The translations under genes were made by a program, and so were the position numbers. From assembly GCA_039817385.1 (NCBI GenBank), contig JBCBVY010000001.1, forward strand, positions 496,001 through 560,000: 64,000 nucleotides of DNA, written 5' to 3'. Source of the stretch: JBCBCP01 sp039817385. GTDB lineage: Bacteria > Pseudomonadota > Alphaproteobacteria > Rhodobacterales > Rhodobacteraceae. The notes beneath the pieces were generated by a model, which saw only the letters and a list, made by a program, of their open reading frames with translations, was not told the origin of the DNA and did no database searches. This document shows, in pieces, positions 43,891-52,045 of this stretch. How positions within the stretch are numbered: position 1 is the first letter of the stretch; every line of letters starts with the position of its first letter.

Positions 43891-43918
43891 GTTTGGATTT
43901 GGTGAAGCCTGCGGGCGC

Positions 43919-44515
43919 TTAGCCGCGCGCGCGGCCCACCAGCTTCCACGCGGCGGGCAGGATCAGCGCAGCCAGCGCCAGCTTGATCGCATCACCAACA
44001 AGGAACGGGGTGAGGCCCCATGCGAGGATCGGCTTGTCCCAGCCATAAAGCTCGCCCAGCCACAAAAGGCCCGGTACGTAGATCAGCGCGTTACCGATCA
44101 GCATCGCCAGCGCCATCCACAGCACCGACCGGTCCCAGCCGCGCTGCGCCAGCACGCCCAGCGCAACGGTGGCGAGCACGTAGCCCACCAGATAGCCGCC
44201 CGTGCCGCCGATCATGTAGCTCCAGCCGAAGGCTTCGGCAGAGGAGCCCGCAAAGACGTCGAAGCCCAGCGCGCCGACGATCATATACGCAAGGATGGTG
44301 ACAAGGCCGAGCCGCGCGCCATAGGCCGCCCCGATGGTCAAAACGGCAAAGGTGCCCATCGTGATCGGCACGGGCCACATCGGCACCTTGATCTTTGCTG
44401 CGATGGCAAGTGCAGCAACGCCCAGCACGACAAGCGCGGCGCGCTTGACCCAGAGGGCGGTGCCTTCATCGGCGAAAAGGTCAGCCAGCACCTTGTTATT
44501 CATGGTAATATTCAT
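43919..44515 (-). CDS. bioY: Biotin transporter BioY
   Basis: BioY is the membrane substrate-binding (S) component of an energy-coupling-factor transporter for biotin. The 198-residue protein has about six helices and the family motifs WPVPITMGTFAVL, GGTGGYLVGYVLA and GLTPFLVGDAIKLALAA. The ATG at 44515 has GGGAG upstream; a second ATG lies 12 bases inside. No bioM/bioN genes are adjacent, so it may act alone or use a shared energising module. Confidence 0.94.
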   Translation of the reverse strand: MNITMNNKVLADLFADEGTALWVKRAALVVLGVAALAIAAKIKVPMWPVPITMGTFAVLTIGAAYGARLGLVTILAYMIVGALGFDVFAGSSAEAFGWSYMIGGTGGYLVGYVLATVALGVLAQRGWDRSVLWMALAMLIGNALIYVPGLLWLGELYGWDKPILAWGLTPFLVGDAIKLALAALILPAAWKLVGRARG

Positions 44516-44593
44516 TGTCGCGCTCCCTGTTGGCGGATGGTTGCCCGAGTTTCTGCACCGCAGAGCAAGCACCCGCAAGGGGCAATTGCCCTG

Positions 44594-44980
44594 TTAGCGC
44601 CAGTAGGTCGTGTCGCTCGTGTAGTCTTTGCGCGGTCCGCGGACCTGCCAACGCAGCGTCCAGCGGGGCCAGTCCGAGAAATCATAAACCCCGTCGTACT
44701 GATCCGGGTCGCACCAATGGGACGCCGGGCCGCCCTGCGCAGGGACGGTGTGAAAGAACCGGCCATCGGCAAAATGGACACCAAGGCGTTCGTCCCAGGT
44801 GTAGCGCTGGGTTGCCTCAAACGGGGGGGCACCGGCGATGGAGAGGGCGCCTGTTTCAGCGTAAGCAAGCCCCCGGCCCTCGGGGGTAAACGTGGCGGTC
44901 CCGGTGAGCGCCGCGGTCAGGCCATCGGCATGGGCTATCGTACGGGCCAGCTGCCAGGGGCCGGTGAAATCCGCGAGCAT
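44594..44980 (-). CDS. DUF6314 family protein
   Basis: This small beta-rich protein (about 128 residues) has the pattern of DUF6314: FTGPWQLARTIAHADG at the start, an ATFTPEGRGLAYAETG strand pair, VHFADGRFFH, and a C-terminal VRGPRKDYTSDTTYWR. It is probably a lipocalin-like cytoplasmic protein of unknown function. I prefer the ATG at 44980 to 45007 because homologous residues begin there. It follows a GC-rich spacer with GGTGGGG/CCCACC symmetry. Confidence 0.75.
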   Translation of the reverse strand: MLADFTGPWQLARTIAHADGLTAALTGTATFTPEGRGLAYAETGALSIAGAPPFEATQRYTWDERLGVHFADGRFFHTVPAQGGPASHWCDPDQYDGVYDFSDWPRWTLRWQVRGPRKDYTSDTTYWR

Positions 44981-45008
44981 GCGATGGGGGTGGTGGGGTG
45001 CGCCCACC

Positions 45009-45341
45009 CTACTGGACCTCGGCCTCGGTAATATCGCCCGCGCCCGCCCCGATAAACCGCAGGCGGCCCCCGCTGCGGGTCATGTCGTAGCAGGACCAGA
45101 GGCTGTTGGGCGGCCATTGGCTGCAATACTGGTCCCCACGGACCTCCCAATTGCCCCAGCTGTCCCGGCCCTTGTGGGTATACAGCGTCTTGCCAGAGGC
45201 GCGAAAATCCTGCGTCGTGTCGTCCCAGACAAGCGTGCGCCCGGTCAGCGCCTCGGCGATCTCGGGGCCGGTCAGCTTGGTCCACTCACCCGCCAGCGCG
45301 GGGGTGGCGATGATGAGCGCGGCAAGGGCAAGGTGTCTCAC
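45009..45341 (-). CDS. Exported small protein of unknown function
   Basis: This 110-residue protein has a signal peptide (HLALAALIIATPALA) and a mature domain with LTGPEIAEALTGRTLVWDD, YTHKGRDSWGNWEVRGDQYC and CYDMTRSGG. The GPEIAEALTGRTL pattern with two cysteines recalls small exported proteins that alternate with sugar-binding or enzyme genes (DUF995-like), but I do not assign it. It ends 28 bases before the DUF6314 gene start and is divergent from purB. Confidence 0.72.
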   Translation of the reverse strand: MRHLALAALIIATPALAGEWTKLTGPEIAEALTGRTLVWDDTTQDFRASGKTLYTHKGRDSWGNWEVRGDQYCSQWPPNSLWSCYDMTRSGGRLRFIGAGAGDITEAEVQ

Positions 45342-45424
45342 TTCGGCGGCTCCGGCTTGTGGGCGGGACTGCGCCCTTCTATGACCGCAGCGCGCTGGCT
45401 CGACAATTCAAAAAGGTGTGCCCC

Positions 45425-46732
45425 ATGATCCCCCGCTATTCCCGCCCCGACATGGTCCAAATCTGGGAACCGGCCACGAAGTTCCGCATCTGGTATGAGA
45501 TCGAGGCGCACGCCTGTGACGCGATGGCCGATCTGGGCGTGATCCCGCGCGCGAACGCCGAGGCCGTGTGGAAAGCCAAGGACGTTGAATTTGACGTCGC
45601 CCGCATCGACGAGATCGAGGCGGTGACCAAGCACGACGTGATCGCCTTCCTGACCCATCTGGCGGAGCATGTGGGGGCCGAAGAGGCACGCTTCGTGCAT
45701 CAGGGTATGACTTCATCGGACGTGCTGGACACCTGTTTCAACGTGCAGCTGGTGCGCGCCGCGGACATCCTGATCGCCGATCTGGAAGGGCTTCTCGCGG
45801 CGCTAAAGCGGCGCGCCTTTGAGCATAAGGACACCGTGCGGATCGGGCGCAGCCACGGCATCCATGCGGAGCCGACGACAATGGGCCTGACCTTTGCGCG
45901 CTTCTACGCGGAGATGGACCGGAACCTTTCCCGGATGCGCGACGCCCGCTCGGAAATTGCGACGGGAGCGATTTCTGGGGCCGTGGGGACCTTTGCCAAC
46001 ATCGATCCGGGCGTTGAAGAGCATGTCTGCGACAAGCTGGGGCTGGTGCCCGAGCCGATCAGCACGCAAGTGATCCCGCGTGACCGCCACGCAGCCTTCT
46101 TTGCAACGCTCGGCGTGATCGCCTCCAGCGTAGAGAACATCGCGGTGGAGATCCGGCACATGCAGCGCACCGAGGTGCTGGAGGGGGCGGAGTTCTTCTC
46201 GATGGGCCAAAAGGGCTCCTCTGCGATGCCGCACAAGAAAAACCCGGTCCTGACCGAAAACCTGACGGGCCTGGCGCGGATGGTGCGCAGCGCGGTGATC
46301 CCGGCGATGGAGAACGTCGCGCTGTGGCACGAGCGGGATATCTCGCATTCGTCGGTCGAGCGGATGATCGGGCCGGATGCAACGATCACGCTCGACTTCG
46401 CGCTGGCGCGGCTGACCGGGGTGATCGACAAGATGCTGATCTTCCCCGACAATATGCTGGAAAACATGAACAAATTCCCCGGCCTCGTGATGTCCCAGCG
46501 GGTGCTTTTGGCGCTGACGCAGGCGGGCGTCAGCCGCGAGGACGCCTATGCTTTCGTGCAGCGCAACGCGCTAAAGGTGTGGGAACACCGCACGGACTTC
46601 CGCGAAGAACTGCTGGCCGATGCCGACGTCCGCGCGGCGCTGTCCGAAGACGAGATCAACGAGAAGTTCGATCTGGGCTATCACACCAAGCACGTGGACA
46701 CGATCTTTGCCCGGGTGTTCGGGGAGGGGTAG
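45425..46732 (+). CDS. purB: Adenylosuccinate lyase
   Basis: PurB performs two beta-eliminations of fumarate in purine biosynthesis. The 435-residue protein has EAVTKHDVIAFLTHLAEHVG, the conserved HQGMTSSDVLDTC, GRSHGIHAEPTTMGL with the general acid His, and the signature GSSAMPHKKNPVLTEN with the catalytic Ser. The ATG at 45425 has CCCC rather than a clear ribosome-binding site nearby; the open frame begins earlier at 45359 without support. Confidence 0.97.
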   Translation: MIPRYSRPDMVQIWEPATKFRIWYEIEAHACDAMADLGVIPRANAEAVWKAKDVEFDVARIDEIEAVTKHDVIAFLTHLAEHVGAEEARFVHQGMTSSDVLDTCFNVQLVRAADILIADLEGLLAALKRRAFEHKDTVRIGRSHGIHAEPTTMGLTFARFYAEMDRNLSRMRDARSEIATGAISGAVGTFANIDPGVEEHVCDKLGLVPEPISTQVIPRDRHAAFFATLGVIASSVENIAVEIRHMQRTEVLEGAEFFSMGQKGSSAMPHKKNPVLTENLTGLARMVRSAVIPAMENVALWHERDISHSSVERMIGPDATITLDFALARLTGVIDKMLIFPDNMLENMNKFPGLVMSQRVLLALTQAGVSREDAYAFVQRNALKVWEHRTDFREELLADADVRAALSEDEINEKFDLGYHTKHVDTIFARVFGEG

Positions 46733-46750
46733 GCCCCCTCCCCGATTGCC

Positions 46751-47890
46751 TTAAAAGTCCGCGTTGGATCGGATGTTTATGGCCGTGTCCCCAAACAACT
46801 CTTTGAAGCTGTCCGTGTCAGAGAAACGTCCGTCCTTTGACATCTTGCTGATCTGCGCATCGATCTTGCGGTAGCGCGAACGCGCAAGGGCGTCGCGCAC
46901 GCAGCGGTCGAAGGGACGCATCATGCCCCAACCCTTCAGGAAGTGCGGGTATTCGAGCGTGGCATTCGTATTGACGGCCCGCGCGCCTGCACCGCAGGAG
47001 AAACCAGCATCAACCATGCCTTCGGCCAGATCCGCACCGTAGCACGCCGTGGTGTAGAACATGCGCAAACGATCATCTGCGTCCAGATCATCAATGGCAT
47101 CGGTGATTGCGGTCAGCGTGACATTGCCTGTCTTTTGGCCGCTGTCGTTGCTGTCCGGATCGGGTGCCATTGAATAGGTATAGTCCTGCTGTTTTTCGGT
47201 GGGATCGAGGCCGTGACCATGCCAGAGCAGATCGATCTCTGCGATGTACCGCTCGTCAAGGATGTCGCGCATCGTGTCGATCAGTTCGGCCAACGTGGCG
47301 TTTGCTCCGGTGACGGGAAGGACGCAATCATAGACCCGGCCAAGCATGCCGGTCGCCATGCTGACCCCCGTCTTTTCCGCGAAACCATAAAGCCGGTTGT
47401 GAAGGACCGTCTGCTCCGACTGCTCGTTGAATTCAGAGAAGATAACGAGCGCCCGCTCCCCCCTGCGGACAAGCCCTTCTTCGCGCGCCGGCAGGTCCTC
47501 CAGATATTCGGCAATGTCCGCGCCGACATCTCGGACCCGGGGCTTGATACTGTCGACGAACCGGCGCCCACCTTCCCGCACCTCATCGGCGGCGGCTTCA
47601 GCGCGTTCGCGGGCCTCTTCGGCGCGTGCACGGGCTTCGGCGGCGGCCTCTTCGGCGCGGCGGCGGGCGTCTTCGGCCCGGCGGCGGGCGTCTTCGGCCC
47701 GGCGGCGGGCTTCGGCGGCAGCGCGGCGTGCCGCGGCCTCTGCGCGCGCGCGGGCGGCCTCGGCGCGCTCGCGCGCTTCGGCTGCTGTGTCACGGACGGA
47801 TGATCCGATGTTACGCAGCCCCGAGGAAATTGTGTTGCGACGGTTTTTGCGACGGTCTTGACGGCGTGCGCGGCGATCTTTGCGGCTCAT
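46751..47890 (-). CDS. Predicted caspase-fold protein with N-terminal basic coiled coil
   Basis: This 379-residue protein has a very basic start (residues 1-20, rich in Arg and Lys), then a long heptad-repeat helix (about 35-108) made of tandem RAEDARR-type units, then a globular domain (about 140-379). The domain has the layout of clan CD (caspase/CHAT) cysteine peptidases: strand RALVIFSEF, strand EIDLLWHGHG ending in His224/His226, and strand RLRMFYTTACYGADLAEGM with Cys283, the expected His-Cys pair. The fold call is inferred from this pattern, not a search. No signal peptide. A 21-base DNA repeat encodes part of the helix. Confidence 0.7.
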   Translation of the reverse strand: MSRKDRRARRQDRRKNRRNTISSGLRNIGSSVRDTAAEARERAEAARARAEAAARRAAAEARRRAEDARRRAEDARRRAEEAAAEARARAEEARERAEAAADEVREGGRRFVDSIKPRVRDVGADIAEYLEDLPAREEGLVRRGERALVIFSEFNEQSEQTVLHNRLYGFAEKTGVSMATGMLGRVYDCVLPVTGANATLAELIDTMRDILDERYIAEIDLLWHGHGLDPTEKQQDYTYSMAPDPDSNDSGQKTGNVTLTAITDAIDDLDADDRLRMFYTTACYGADLAEGMVDAGFSCGAGARAVNTNATLEYPHFLKGWGMMRPFDRCVRDALARSRYRKIDAQISKMSKDGRFSDTDSFKELFGDTAINIRSNADF

Positions 47891-47950
47891 GATAAACTCT
47901 CTGTAAATAAACCTGAAAATGCAGTGCGCCTTGTCTGCTGCCCAGCACGC

Positions 47951-47969
47951 ATTCCCGGTAGTCGGGAAT
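47951..47969. promoter_or_regulatory. Palindrome upstream of the caspase-like gene
   Basis: ATTCCCG-GTAGT-CGGGAAT is a 7-bp perfect inverted repeat with a 5-base centre, 61 bases before the ATG of the caspase-like gene and 132 before the small exported peptide gene on the other strand. It looks like a dimeric repressor or activator site. The rest of the 210-base divergent gap shows no gene. Confidence 0.5.
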
Positions 47970-48100
47970 TCCTGACTTTCGCTGCGCAGTGCTGATTTCA
48001 TACGCTCCGGCATGGCTGCCGCGAGGAGGCACTCAGAAATTCTTGGTATCGACGTGTCTGTGCGCTACCCTTCGCTCACCCAAGACAAAGGAGACGGACC

Positions 48101-48265
48101 ATGACGACCCTCAAGACCGCCGCTTTTGCCATTGCGCTGACGCTGGCGCCGACCCTCAGCCTCGCGATGGGCTGCAGCTCGGGCCACAGCCAGCAGGCGA
48201 TGTCCTGTGCCGAAGGCAGCACCTATGACGCGGAAACCCGGACCTGCGTGCCCGTGACGACCTAA
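48101..48265 (+). CDS. Short exported cysteine-containing peptide (54 residues)
   Basis: The frame encodes a signal peptide (LKTAAFAIALTLAPTLSLA) and a mature part of about 32 residues with Cys in MGCSSGHSQQAMSCAEG and TRTCVPVTT, three cysteines in all. AAGGAG lies 7 bases before the ATG, and a clear terminator follows, so it is very likely a real gene although short. I recall similar small peptides in roseobacters but know no function. It is divergent from the caspase-like gene. Confidence 0.75.
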   Translation: MTTLKTAAFAIALTLAPTLSLAMGCSSGHSQQAMSCAEGSTYDAETRTCVPVTT

Positions 48266-48294
48266 CGGGCTCACGCCTGTTTCACGACAATATG

Positions 48295-48324
48295 TGCGAT
48301 CACGGTTTCGTGATCGCATTTTTT
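48295..48324 (+). terminator. Terminator after the small exported peptide gene
   Basis: TGCGATCAC and GTGATCGCA form a perfect 9-bp stem with a GGTTTC loop followed by six T's, 30 bases after the stop codon. It isolates this gene from the TPR gene. Confidence 0.92.
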
Positions 48325-48383
48325 GTGCCCCCAGCGCGTTACATTCGTATCCAAGGCAATCGCATCCAACAGGAGATACTCCC

Positions 48384-48983
48384 ATGCGCCCTCTCATCCT
48401 CGCCGCTGTTCTCGCCCTGCCCCTCACGCCGGTTCACGCAGCTGGTGGCGGCGGCGGCAGCACCACGCCGCCCAAGCAAACGCAGACCACGCAAGACTGC
48501 TTCAAGGTGCGCCAGTGGGATCCCGACCAGGGCAAATATGTCCGGTTCTCTCAGAAAGTGAACGGCGTGTGGGATGCGGCCATCGGCAAGTGCGTGCGCC
48601 CCGACCGCTCCGGCTATCTTGGCGATGATGCGCTTTACGGCGCGGTGCGCGAGCTGGCCTATGCGGGCCGCTATGACAGTGCAACACAGGTTCTCGACCA
48701 GATGTCCGATCAGGCCGCGGACGAGGTTCTGACCTATCGCGGTTTCATCGCCCGCAAGCAGGGCAAGCTGGAGCTGGCGGACGTGTTCTACACCCGCGCG
48801 ATTGAGGCCAACCCGGACAACATCCTCGCCCGGTCCTACATGGGCCAGGGTCTGGTCGCCGCTGGTGACAAGGTCGCGGCCCTGCAGCAGCTGCGCGAGA
48901 TCCAGGCGCGCGGCGGTGCCGGCACCTGGGCGGAGGCGTCCCTGCGCGATGCAATCGCAACCGGGACCACATATTCCTACTGA
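48384..48983 (+). CDS. Exported TPR-like protein
   Basis: This 199-residue protein has a signal peptide (PLILAAVLALPLTPVHA), a glycine/threonine-rich spacer, and then repeats with helix-turn-helix character (LYGAVRELAYAGRYDSATQV, GKLELADVFYTRAIEANPD, LQQLREIQARG), consistent with two or three tetratricopeptide repeats. TPR proteins scaffold partners in the periplasm. The start has AGGAG upstream. No partner is identifiable here. Confidence 0.85.
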   Translation: MRPLILAAVLALPLTPVHAAGGGGGSTTPPKQTQTTQDCFKVRQWDPDQGKYVRFSQKVNGVWDAAIGKCVRPDRSGYLGDDALYGAVRELAYAGRYDSATQVLDQMSDQAADEVLTYRGFIARKQGKLELADVFYTRAIEANPDNILARSYMGQGLVAAGDKVAALQQLREIQARGGAGTWAEASLRDAIATGTTYSY

Positions 48984-49088
48984 TCTTCAGCCTTTCTTCA
49001 CCCGCACCTGCCACATATCGAGCACGTCGAAATGAGGCAGGTGCATGGCCGAAGAATTGGTCCCCTCCCCACGCTTGGGGATTTCCCG

Positions 49089-50129
49089 ATGCTTGATACC
49101 CCGGCGGAGTCGTATGTGCCGCCGGCGGCCAAGATTAAACTACCCAAACGGGCCAAAGCCGCCGTTGTTGTGCGGCTGCTTTTGAACGAGGGCGCCGACA
49201 TCCCGCTCGAAGACCTGCCGGAGGAGTTGCAGGCGGGCCTGACCAAGGCGATGGGCGATATGCGCGCGGTGGACCGGGACACCCTCGCCGCCGTGCTCTC
49301 CGAATTCGCGGACGAGGTCGACTCGATCGGCCTGTCCTTCCCCGGCGGCATGGCAGGCGCGCTAAGCGCCCTTGATGGCAAGATCAGCCCCCGCACCGCA
49401 GAGCGGCTGCGCAAGGAGGCGGGCGTGCGCCAGACGGGCGATCCGTGGAAGCGCATTCGCGAGGTGAGTGCGGACCAACTGCTGCCCATCCTTGAACGCG
49501 AGTCAACCGAAGTCGCCGCTGTCATGCTGTCGAAGCTGGACGTAAAGGCAGCGGCGGACCTGCTGGGCCAGCTTCCCGGCCCGCGCGCGCGGCAGATCAC
49601 CTATGCGGTGTCCCTCACAGGCCGCGTCACGCCGGAAGCCGTGGACCGCATTGGCCTGTCGCTCGCCATGCAGCTTGACGCGCGGCCCCTGCAAGCCTTT
49701 GACGAGGGGCCTGTGGCACGGGTCGGGGCGATCCTGAACTCGACAAGCGCCGTGACCCGGGACGACATGCTTGCCGGGCTGGATGAAACGGATCAGGGCT
49801 TCGCCACCGAAGTGCGCAAGGCCATCTTCACCTTCGCCAACATCCCCCAGCGTGTCGCGCCCCGCGACATCCCCCGCATCCTGCGGGAGGTTGACCAAGA
49901 GCAGCTTGTGCTTGCCATCGCCGGCGCGGAGGCCGCGGGCATGGCGGCCGCCGTAGCGTTCATACTTGAGAACATGTCCGCCCGCATGGCCGACCAGATG
50001 CGCGAGGAAGCCGCAGAGGCCGGAACTCCAAAGGCGGCCGATGTGGAGGCGGCCATGAGTTCCATCGTCATCGCCATCCGCGGGCTTGAGACGCGCGGCG
50101 AGTTGATCCTCGTGTCCGAGGAAGACTAG
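49089..50129 (+). CDS. FliG-like flagellar motor switch protein
   Basis: This 346-residue protein matches the three-domain layout of FliG. The N-terminal part (LPKRAKAAVVVRLLLNEGAD) resembles the FliG N domain, the middle TEVAAVMLSKLDVKAAADLL is the armadillo-like domain, and the C-terminal domain has VAPRDIPRILREVDQEQLVL and NMSARMADQMREE. FliG couples the rotor to the stator. Sequence divergence is notable, and no other flagellar gene is present in this window, so it may be a second FliG or be separated from the main cluster. The ATG at 49089 is preceded by GGGGATTTCCC. Confidence 0.8.
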   Translation: MLDTPAESYVPPAAKIKLPKRAKAAVVVRLLLNEGADIPLEDLPEELQAGLTKAMGDMRAVDRDTLAAVLSEFADEVDSIGLSFPGGMAGALSALDGKISPRTAERLRKEAGVRQTGDPWKRIREVSADQLLPILERESTEVAAVMLSKLDVKAAADLLGQLPGPRARQITYAVSLTGRVTPEAVDRIGLSLAMQLDARPLQAFDEGPVARVGAILNSTSAVTRDDMLAGLDETDQGFATEVRKAIFTFANIPQRVAPRDIPRILREVDQEQLVLAIAGAEAAGMAAAVAFILENMSARMADQMREEAAEAGTPKAADVEAAMSSIVIAIRGLETRGELILVSEED

Positions 50130-50200
50130 CCACGCACCCCGCGAGGTTGCACCGCAGTGCAGAGCGGATTATGCCAGCGCTCCTGAACCAGAGGGCGCGG

Positions 50201-51145
50201 ATGAGCGGTGAGCTTTCGGAACTGGGATGGCGGGCACGGGCCGGGTATTACCTGTCCGATCTGGTGATCCGCGGCGTGATCCGCAGCGCGCTGGCCCTGC
50301 CGTTGCGGCTGCGTCTGGCGCTGGTGGGCGGCGCCCTATCGCGTGTCGCGGGCCCGCTGGCGGGATACCAGCGCCGTGCGGAGCGCAACCTCGCGCATAT
50401 CTACCCGGACATGCCCCCCGCCGAACGCAAGCGCATCGCCCGCGCCTGCCTGAGAAATGCAGGGCGCACCATCATCGAGAATTACGGCTCTGCCGAATTG
50501 CTCGCCCGCATGAAAGATGCGCCGATCCACGGCCCCGGCATGGCCGCCCTGCAAGAGGCGGACAAGGCGGGCCGCCCGGTGATCCTTGTGACCGGCCATT
50601 TCGGCAATTACGAGGCGACCCGCGCGGCGCTCGTGGGGCGCGGTTTTGACGTCGGCGGGCTCTACCGGGACATGGCGAACCCCTATTTCAACCGCCATTA
50701 CGTCGCCACGATGCAGGCTTTTGGCGGCCCAGTCTTTGCCCAGGGGCGGCGGGGCACGGCAGGCTTCGTGCGGCATCTGAAGGGCGGCGGGCAGTTGGTC
50801 TTGCTCTTCGATCAGCACGTGTTCGAGGGCAAGGTGCTGGACTTCATGGGGCAGCCCGCAAAAACAGCCCTTTCGGCTGCGGAGCTGGCGCTGCGCTTTG
50901 ACGCGCTGCTTATCCCCTTCTACGCAACGCGCGGCAGTGACGGCATGTCCTTCACCTGCGAGCTGGAGGCGCCCGTGCCGCACAGCACGCCCGCCGCGAT
51001 GACACAAGCCCTCAACGACAGCCTTGCCGCGCGGGTCCGCGCCAATCCGGAACAGTGGTTCTGGGTCCACCGCCGCTGGCGGCCCGACGCGATGACCTAC
51101 CGCGAGCAGGTCGACAAAGGGCTGATCCCGCCGCCGCGGCCCTAG
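50201..51145 (+). CDS. Lysophospholipid/lauroyl acyltransferase (LpxL/HtrB-like)
   Basis: This 314-residue inner-membrane acyltransferase adds a secondary acyl chain to lipid A or a related lipid. The HxxxxE catalytic motif is in TGHFGNYEATRAAL; LYRDMANPYFNRHYVATM and FDQHVFEGKVLDFMGQ are the substrate-binding segments, and the C-terminal WFWVHRRW is typical. The ATG at 50201 (SGELSELGWRARAGYYLS) has AGAGGG upstream; an earlier ATG at 50171 is possible. The precise lipid acceptor is not known. Confidence 0.9.
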   Translation: MSGELSELGWRARAGYYLSDLVIRGVIRSALALPLRLRLALVGGALSRVAGPLAGYQRRAERNLAHIYPDMPPAERKRIARACLRNAGRTIIENYGSAELLARMKDAPIHGPGMAALQEADKAGRPVILVTGHFGNYEATRAALVGRGFDVGGLYRDMANPYFNRHYVATMQAFGGPVFAQGRRGTAGFVRHLKGGGQLVLLFDQHVFEGKVLDFMGQPAKTALSAAELALRFDALLIPFYATRGSDGMSFTCELEAPVPHSTPAAMTQALNDSLAARVRANPEQWFWVHRRWRPDAMTYREQVDKGLIPPPRP

Positions 51146-51834
51146 CGCAGCCGGGCCGCGCCAAGGATCGCGCCCGCCTGCCCTTGCTGCACCAGCACGA
51201 CAACCGGCTGCGCGCCGCTGATCTCCAAGGCCAGCGACAGCGGCGCCGCCCCATCCCATGTGGCAACCTCCTGCCAGTCCTGCACGACATTGGCATAGGC
51301 AAAGGTGTGGCCCGCATTCTCGCCCCGCGTGATCCGCGCCGTGCGCTCCGGCGTGTAGCGCAGCATGTGCACGACCATCGGCGCCCGCGCGTCAGCAGCC
51401 GCTGACACGCGCAATGTGCTGCCCTGCCGTTCCAGCCGGACAGCCACGGGCATCGGCTTTTGCGCGTGCGCGGTGATCGTGTTGGCGAGTTTCATCGCTT
51501 TCGCCCCGACGATGGTGTCCGTCCCATTGACCACAAGCTGCGGCGTATAGACCGAGCGCCGCCCAGCCGCACGCGCAAAGGCACGCTGGCGCTCCGCATG
51601 GGCAGGATCGGCAAACTCGTCCTTCCAGCCGATATAGTCCCAGTAGTCTACGTGCAGCGCCAGCGCGATTACGTCATCGCGCGCGGCAAGCTCGTGCAGC
51701 ATCCGGTCCGCGGGCGGGCATGACGAGCAGCCCTGCGAGGTGTAAAGCTCGACCACCACCAGGTTCTGCGCCGCCGCCACGCCCGCCAGCGCCAGCCAAA
51801 GGCCCACAATCCCATTCAAAAGCTGTCGTTTCAT
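51142..51834 (-). CDS. DUF1223 exported thioredoxin-like protein
   Basis: This 230-residue DUF1223 protein has a signal peptide (LNGIVGLWLALAGVAAA) and a thioredoxin-like core, with CxxC in ELYTSQGCSSCPPADRML and the strand HVDYWDYIGWKDEFADP. The family is annotated as secreted protein of unknown function; a redox role in the periplasm is likely from the motif. The ATG at 51834 has GAGG upstream. Its stop interlocks with the acyltransferase stop (CTAG). Confidence 0.9.
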   Translation of the reverse strand: MKRQLLNGIVGLWLALAGVAAAQNLVVVELYTSQGCSSCPPADRMLHELAARDDVIALALHVDYWDYIGWKDEFADPAHAERQRAFARAAGRRSVYTPQLVVNGTDTIVGAKAMKLANTITAHAQKPMPVAVRLERQGSTLRVSAAADARAPMVVHMLRYTPERTARITRGENAGHTFAYANVVQDWQEVATWDGAAPLSLALEISGAQPVVVLVQQGQAGAILGAARLR

Positions 51835-52045
51835 AATCGGTGCCTCATTCCCCTGCCCCGTGCTCATGCGCGGCGTAGGGTGCAGATAGACTTGCCCAGC
51901 CTGCCCTGCCAATCAACTAGTCTTGAGACTTTGGTGCGCGAGTCTTAGCATACTTTTGTATACAATAGGCACGCATGGCCCTTGAAAGCATCGCCAACGC
52001 GCCCCTAGATTAGCCGTAACAAGCGACAAAGAGGGAGCCGAAGCC

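Noticed and set aside
43682..45031. 449-codon plus-strand open frame across bioY and its neighbours
   Set aside because: It runs antisense through bioY and the DUF6314 gene, which are recognisable, and has no family-like segment of its own.
47661..47702. Tandem 21-base repeats as a CRISPR or regulatory array
   Set aside because: They lie in frame inside the caspase-like gene and encode repeated RAEDARR heptads of a coiled coil.
51915..51975. A definite promoter or iron-responsive operator for acnA
   Set aside because: TATACAAT is a plausible -10 element but no convincing -35 or known operator pairs with it.
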